9,803 nucleotides of DNA, taken from contig CAZUOO010000028.1 of the NCBI GenBank assembly GCA_964621555.1, positions 1 through 9,803 on the forward strand, given 5' to 3'. The notes under the pieces were generated by a model, which saw only the letters and a list, made by a program, of their open reading frames with translations, did not search any database and was not told the DNA's origin. Below are positions 6,212 to 9,803 of the stretch, in pieces. The position numbers were made by a program, and so were the translations under genes. The DNA comes from UBA2022 sp964621555. GTDB taxonomy: Bacteria > Patescibacteriota > Dojkabacteria > SC72. The number at the start of each line of letters is the position of its first letter. Position 1 is the stretch's first letter.

Positions 6212-7294
6212 TTACTGTAATCTGACCTGCGCTTCAACAAAGGATTCCAAATCTCCGTCCAATACTCCGTCGGCATTGCTTGTTTCTACCATTGTTCTAA
6301 GGTCTTTTACTAGCTTGTATGGGTGTAGTACATAGTTTCTAATTTGGTTTCCCCATCCTGCAATTTTATGCTCACCTTTAATATCTTTTAATTCCTGAGA
6401 TCTTCTATCTTCCTCAATCTGCCATAGCTTGGCTTTTAAGATTGCAATTGCCGTCTTTTTATTCTGGAATTGATCTCTTCTTTCAGAAGAGTGGACCGTA
6501 ATTCCAGTTGGAATGTGGGTTAATTGAACAGCTGAAGATGTCTTATTTACATGTTGTCCACCCGCTCCACCTGCACGAACTGCCTTTATATCTAAATCTT
6601 CATCCTTTACTACAATATCTATATCGTCTTCCTCAATCTCTGGTACTACTTCAACCCCTGCGAAGGATGTTTGGCGAAGGCTTTGTGCATTGAAAGGGGA
6701 GAGGCGAATTAATCTATGGGTACCTGATTCACGCTTAAGTTTACCAAATGCATATGCACCCTCTATTCTAATTGTAACGCTGCTGATTCCTGCCTCGGTC
6801 CCCTGTACCATATGTACTACCTCTGTCTTCCATCCTATTCGTTCCGCGTATCTTAAGTACATCCTTAATATCATTTCACTCCAATCGTTGGCTTCTGTTC
6901 CCCCTTGGCCTGCGTGTATTGAAAGTATTGCATTATTCAAATCATACTTCCCGTTTAGGAATTTGAGAGTTTGGAATTTGGTGAAACTCTCTTTTATTGC
7001 AAGGTATTCGTTTATTAGATCTTTTTCATCTAGATCCTCTGATGTCTCAAACATCTCCACCAGAAAGTTGATATCCTCTCTCAGTTTATCCGCAACATCC
7101 CTCTCGCCTTTAATAGCGTCCATTTCTGCCATTATTTTCTTCGCACGATTGGTGTCTTTCCAAAAGTCGGTTTCCATTGATTCTGTCTGTAGTTGTCCAT
7201 ATCTGGCTTGTTTAGTCTCTAGACCTAGAGTTTCTATCGTGTCTAAAATCTCTTTATTTAACGAATCAATATCGTTTTTGCTTAATGAGTCCAT
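6212..7294 (-). CDS. prfB: peptide chain release factor 2 (RF2)
   Basis: The 360-residue protein is a full-length class I release factor. The N-terminal helical domain (about 1-110) is followed by the central domain with the stop-codon reading motif SPF (199-201) instead of the RF1-type PxT. The GGQ motif (245-247, in GGAGGQHVNKTSSAV) triggers peptidyl-tRNA hydrolysis. The C-terminal part has GWGNQIRNYVLHPYKLVKDLRT. RF2 reads UAA and UGA. The frame is open from the ATG, so the autoregulatory in-frame TGA frameshift site near codon 25 found in many bacterial prfB genes is absent. It is the first gene of the leftward operon, 10 nt upstream of ftsE; prfB next to ftsEX also occurs in Gram-positive bacteria. 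No Shine-Dalgarno precedes the start. Confidence 0.97.
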   Translation of the reverse strand: MDSLSKNDIDSLNKEILDTIETLGLETKQARYGQLQTESMETDFWKDTNRAKKIMAEMDAIKGERDVADKLREDINFLVEMFETSEDLDEKDLINEYLAIKESFTKFQTLKFLNGKYDLNNAILSIHAGQGGTEANDWSEMILRMYLRYAERIGWKTEVVHMVQGTEAGISSVTIRIEGAYAFGKLKRESGTHRLIRLSPFNAQSLRQTSFAGVEVVPEIEEDDIDIVVKDEDLDIKAVRAGGAGGQHVNKTSSAVQLTHIPTGITVHSSERRDQFQNKKTAIAILKAKLWQIEEDRRSQELKDIKGEHKIAGWGNQIRNYVLHPYKLVKDLRTMVETSNADGVLDGDLESFVEAQVRLQ

Positions 7295-7344
7295 CTCGTT
7301 GTATTATTAGAAAATATATAAGTTACAGATACTGCCATTATCTC
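7295..7344. promoter_or_regulatory. divergent prfB-gpmI intergenic region
   Basis: These 50 bases separate the start codons of prfB (leftward) and gpmI (rightward), and the promoter for at least one unit must lie in or near them. The stretch is strongly AT-rich, with TATA-like runs around 7311-7322 and TATTATTAG at 7302-7310. I found no -35/-10 pair with proper spacing on either strand and no Shine-Dalgarno before either gene. Promoter elements may reach into the neighbouring coding regions. Confidence 0.35.
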
Positions 7345-9000
7345 ATGTTTAGCTGGCTTTTCAAGAAAGATCAAAATGGTGCCACAAAGAGCAGTGGGGT
7401 GGCCGTACACAAGGATTTTGTGGTACTGCTAATTCTTGATGGTCTTGGCGTGCACCCAGATAAAATGGGGAATGCAGTACTACAGGCGAATACTCCATTT
7501 CTCGATACCGCTTGGACATATGGTAGGTCAACATTAATTCACGCTTCTGGTACACACGTTGGCCTTCCACAAGATGAACCCGGGAATAGTGAAGTGGGGC
7601 ACATAAATATGGGGTCAGGTCAGGTGGTATACCAAAGTCTACCTAGGATTAATGACGCTATTCAAAGCGGTGATTTGCACGAGAGCCCTGAGATTAGAAA
7701 GATGTTTGACGAGGTGAAAAAAAGAGGCTCCAATCTTCACTTCTTAGGTATCTTAAGTGCGGGAGGGGTACACGGCCATATTGAACATCTCTTTCACCTA
7801 ATAGACTTAGCTAAGAAGGAAAAAGTACAGCCATATATTCATGCAATATTGGACGGTAGGGATACTGGTATGACCGACGGTTATTTCTATATAAGCAAGC
7901 TAGTACAGAAGATGAAAGAAACGGGTACAGGGAAACTAGCTTCTGTAATGGGTAGGTTATATGGTATGGATAGGGATAATCGCTGGGAGAGGACACAGCG
8001 TGCATATAACGCAATGGTGGGTTTAGGGGAAAGAAAAGCAACTGATCCATATGCACTCCTACAAGAGAGCTATAAACAGGGGGAAAATGATCAGATTATT
8101 ATCCCAACATCAATAGTTGATCAAGCAGGTAATCCTGTAGGTGCTATTAAAGATAATGACGTTGTACTGTTCTACAACTTTAGAGAAGATAGAGCTAGGC
8201 AAATAACTAAGGTATTTGTAAAGGATACGTTTGATAAGTTCCCGAAGGTTAACTTTCCAAATAATGTATATTTCACCACAATGACAGGGTATTCTGATGA
8301 TCTTGATACCCACGTCGTGTTTCCTCCCAAGAAAGTAACGGAGACTCTCTCATACGTGCTATCGCATAATCGACTCAACCAATTGCATATTAGTGAGACC
8401 GAGAAGTTTATGCATGTCTCATACTTTTTCAATGGTGGTATTGAAATGCCACATAGTGGAGAGGATTTCTTTAACATTCCATCTCCAAAGGTTTTTGACT
8501 ACTCTAATACCCCAAATATGAGTGCAGAGATTATAAAGGATGAAGTAATATATCGAATTGATAACATGCATAAGAAGAAATACTCCTTTATTCTGGTTAA
8601 TTTTGCGAATCCTGATATGTTGGGTCATACTGGTAATCTAGATGCAACTATTAAGGCTAACGAATTTATAGATAAATGTGCTAAGGATATTGCTTTTAAG
8701 GTATTAGATAAGAACGGGGCTGTAATTATGCTTGCCGATCATGGTAACTGTGAGACCATGATAGATAGGGTTACAAAGAAGGTGGACACTGCTCATACTA
8801 ATAATCCTGTACCATTTATAGTATTGAGTGATATTGCCGAGATTACGCAATCTGATCCAAAGAAGGTTGTTAAGGTGGGTACGGGGAGTAAGGCAAACGT
8901 TACTGGTATATTGGCAGATGTGGCACCAACGGTATTGCATATCCTTAATGTAGAACCTCCTCAGTCTATGATAGGTATAGATATTTTAAGTGTGATTTAA
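7345..9000 (+). CDS. gpmI: 2,3-bisphosphoglycerate-independent phosphoglycerate mutase
   Basis: The enzyme interconverts 3- and 2-phosphoglycerate in cytoplasmic glycolysis through a phosphoserine intermediate, using two metal ions. The 551-residue frame has the alkaline-phosphatase-type ligands LLILDGLG (D32), GNSEVGH (catalytic S82), ADHGN (D465, H466), NPDMLGHTG (D424, H428) and DTAHT (H484). Substrate-side motifs are GGVHGH (H143), LDGRDT (R172), GRLYGMDRDNRW, NFREDRAR and ETEKF (K354). Some usually strict positions differ: GLPQDEPGNSEVGH has EP where QM is common, and GSGQVVYQ replaces GAGRVVYQ. The start at 7345 (MFSWLFKK) adds about 24 residues before the domain. An earlier in-frame ATG at 7285 would overlap prfB and adds an unlikely sequence. 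No Shine-Dalgarno is present. The 3' end overlaps the convergent HD gene by 15 nt. Confidence 0.96.
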   Translation: MFSWLFKKDQNGATKSSGVAVHKDFVVLLILDGLGVHPDKMGNAVLQANTPFLDTAWTYGRSTLIHASGTHVGLPQDEPGNSEVGHINMGSGQVVYQSLPRINDAIQSGDLHESPEIRKMFDEVKKRGSNLHFLGILSAGGVHGHIEHLFHLIDLAKKEKVQPYIHAILDGRDTGMTDGYFYISKLVQKMKETGTGKLASVMGRLYGMDRDNRWERTQRAYNAMVGLGERKATDPYALLQESYKQGENDQIIIPTSIVDQAGNPVGAIKDNDVVLFYNFREDRARQITKVFVKDTFDKFPKVNFPNNVYFTTMTGYSDDLDTHVVFPPKKVTETLSYVLSHNRLNQLHISETEKFMHVSYFFNGGIEMPHSGEDFFNIPSPKVFDYSNTPNMSAEIIKDEVIYRIDNMHKKKYSFILVNFANPDMLGHTGNLDATIKANEFIDKCAKDIAFKVLDKNGAVIMLADHGNCETMIDRVTKKVDTAHTNNPVPFIVLSDIAEITQSDPKKVVKVGTGSKANVTGILADVAPTVLHILNVEPPQSMIGIDILSVI

Positions 9001-9803
9001 GGCAAGCGGTTTTAATCCATCAATATATTCATTAACCATTTGCATATACTCTGTTTGATCTTTATACAGGTCTTTTAATTCAATAAGTCTATCTAGTATC
9101 TGCCTGATCTCGTACTCAATCTCCATTTTAATTATATATCTTTCTCTGTACTCATCTATCATACCTTCGATTTTTCTTTCATCATTCCCGTTTGGTTGGT
9201 TTCCAAAAAATCTATAGAAATTATAGTCAAGGTGCTCAAGTGCATATTCCATTAGATTGCTTTCGGCGATGAAGGGGATTAGGTTTTCTAGGGCATGTCT
9301 GCGAACTTTCCACTCGTAGTCTAGTGGTAGTCTTCCATCTTCCAAACGCATATCAAATAAATTTCCTGATGTTAGCTGACTTGCGTATGATTCATACATT
9401 TCTGGATTTCTGTATCCTTTGAAGTATAACTTACGAATTAGTCCTGACCAACCCATAAGTGCAAGTTGGTCTGCGTCTCTAAGTACTTTGCTTGCTAGGT
9501 GGAATTCGTAGAGATTTGAACCCCGGGGCATTATAAAGTGATCTGAACTGTCTGCATTATGGTTATAAACTAAGGCAGTTATTTCAATATCGTGAGTTAA
9601 CAAGTATGTAATAACCTCCGCTAGGCAATGGTGTTCTGAGATCGCTACCAACCCTAAGTCAATAAATGGGTTTGAAAGGTCATGGAAAACCGAAGCGGTA
9701 GCTATTTTTTGTCGCATCCTGTCTCCAATTGGTAGCAGTGCGGCATTTGCAATTGCATACTCTCTAACCATTTCTGTGTGCCAAGTACTATGTGCCCAGT
9801 CAG
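8986..9803 (-). CDS. HD-domain phosphohydrolase, partial (N-terminus beyond window)
   Basis: The reading frame is open from the right edge to TAA at 8986, so the 5' end is cut off. The first visible Met (codon 9769-9771) is probably not the start, because the frame continues upstream as DWAHSTWHTE. HD-superfamily metal-site elements appear in order: WHTEMVREYA (first His, about 9778), SVFHDL (HD pair, about 9680), ISEHHCLAEVITYLL (His pair), and RDADQLALMG (Asp, about 9470). The rest is helical, with an acidic and basic C-terminal helix. Such proteins usually cleave phosphate esters, often of nucleotides; the substrate here is unknown. The tail-to-tail overlap with gpmI and the lack of a terminator mean the two transcripts should overlap. 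Confidence 0.75.
   Translation of the reverse strand, partial: DWAHSTWHTEMVREYAIANAALLPIGDRMRQKIATASVFHDLSNPFIDLGLVAISEHHCLAEVITYLLTHDIEITALVYNHNADSSDHFIMPRGSNLYEFHLASKVLRDADQLALMGWSGLIRKLYFKGYRNPEMYESYASQLTSGNLFDMRLEDGRLPLDYEWKVRRHALENLIPFIAESNLMEYALEHLDYNFYRFFGNQPNGNDERKIEGMIDEYRERYIIKMEIEYEIRQILDRLIELKDLYKDQTEYMQMVNEYIDGLKPLALNHT

Noticed and set aside
6202..6276. 25-codon upstream extension of ftsE
   Set aside because: It would overlap the end of prfB and adds no conserved sequence. The ATG at 6201 has a Shine-Dalgarno and sits at the family's normal start.
7200..7294. Programmed frameshift in prfB
   Set aside because: The frame is open from ATG through SPF and GGQ with no in-frame TGA near codon 25, so the classical RF2 autoregulatory site is absent.
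6690..7310. 206-codon plus-strand open frame opposite prfB
   Set aside because: It lies antisense to a full-length, motif-complete RF2 gene, its translation has no recognisable domain, and its composition follows from the opposite strand.
7285..7344. 20-codon upstream extension of gpmI
   Set aside because: It overlaps the prfB start on the other strand and encodes a Cys/Tyr/Arg-rich stretch unlike GpmI N-termini.
1..9803. Mobile element, CRISPR array, toxin-antitoxin pair or prophage
   Set aside because: No direct repeat arrays, terminal inverted repeats, transposase, integrase or phage-type proteins were seen. All genes are housekeeping or envelope genes with uniform base composition.

Overview
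The window reads as bacterial chromosome with low to moderate GC, many ATA (Ile) and AGA/AGG (Arg) codons, tight gene packing and almost no Shine-Dalgarno sequences. It carries nine well-supported protein genes, one partial gene at the right edge and one tRNA. Lysine-rich N-termini, several small single-span membrane proteins of unusual architecture, a LytM-type hydrolase with a rearranged domain order and an FtsE with a long C-terminal tail suggest a lineage far from model bacteria. A Patescibacteria/CPR-type organism is my best guess, but this is inference from style, not from a marker gene. The RF2 gene and open reading frames free of internal TGA show that UGA is not used as a sense codon here.

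Left part (1-1343): tRNA-Asn(GTT) on the minus strand diverges from a plus-strand pair, a membrane-anchored thioredoxin/glutaredoxin-like protein and a long-form ribosome hibernation factor (HPF/RaiA). Good sigma70-like promoters face both ways, and their -35 boxes lie in one small palindrome. A perfect hairpin at 1320-1343 ends this unit and also the convergent operon on the other side.

Middle (1364-7294, minus strand): an apparent six-gene operon in the order prfB, ftsE, ftsX, coiled-coil/LytM protein, lamin-tail-domain membrane protein, SurA-like membrane protein. FtsE/FtsX form the ABC-type complex that, in other bacteria, controls a coiled-coil peptidoglycan hydrolase or hydrolase activator (EnvC, PcsB, CwlO, RipC). 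The next gene encodes exactly such a partner. The two genes after it encode membrane-tethered proteins with outward-facing domains, so the operon looks like a cell-separation or wall-remodelling unit led by a translation termination factor. The LytM protein is the most striking item: its HxH half precedes its H...D half, as in a circularly permuted domain.

Right part (7345-9803): gpmI (cofactor-independent phosphoglycerate mutase) diverges from prfB. It overlaps, tail to tail by 15 bases, the 3' end of a minus-strand HD-domain phosphohydrolase gene that runs off the right edge. No gene-free stretch exceeds 300 bases. No transposon, CRISPR array, phage gene or other mobile element was seen.
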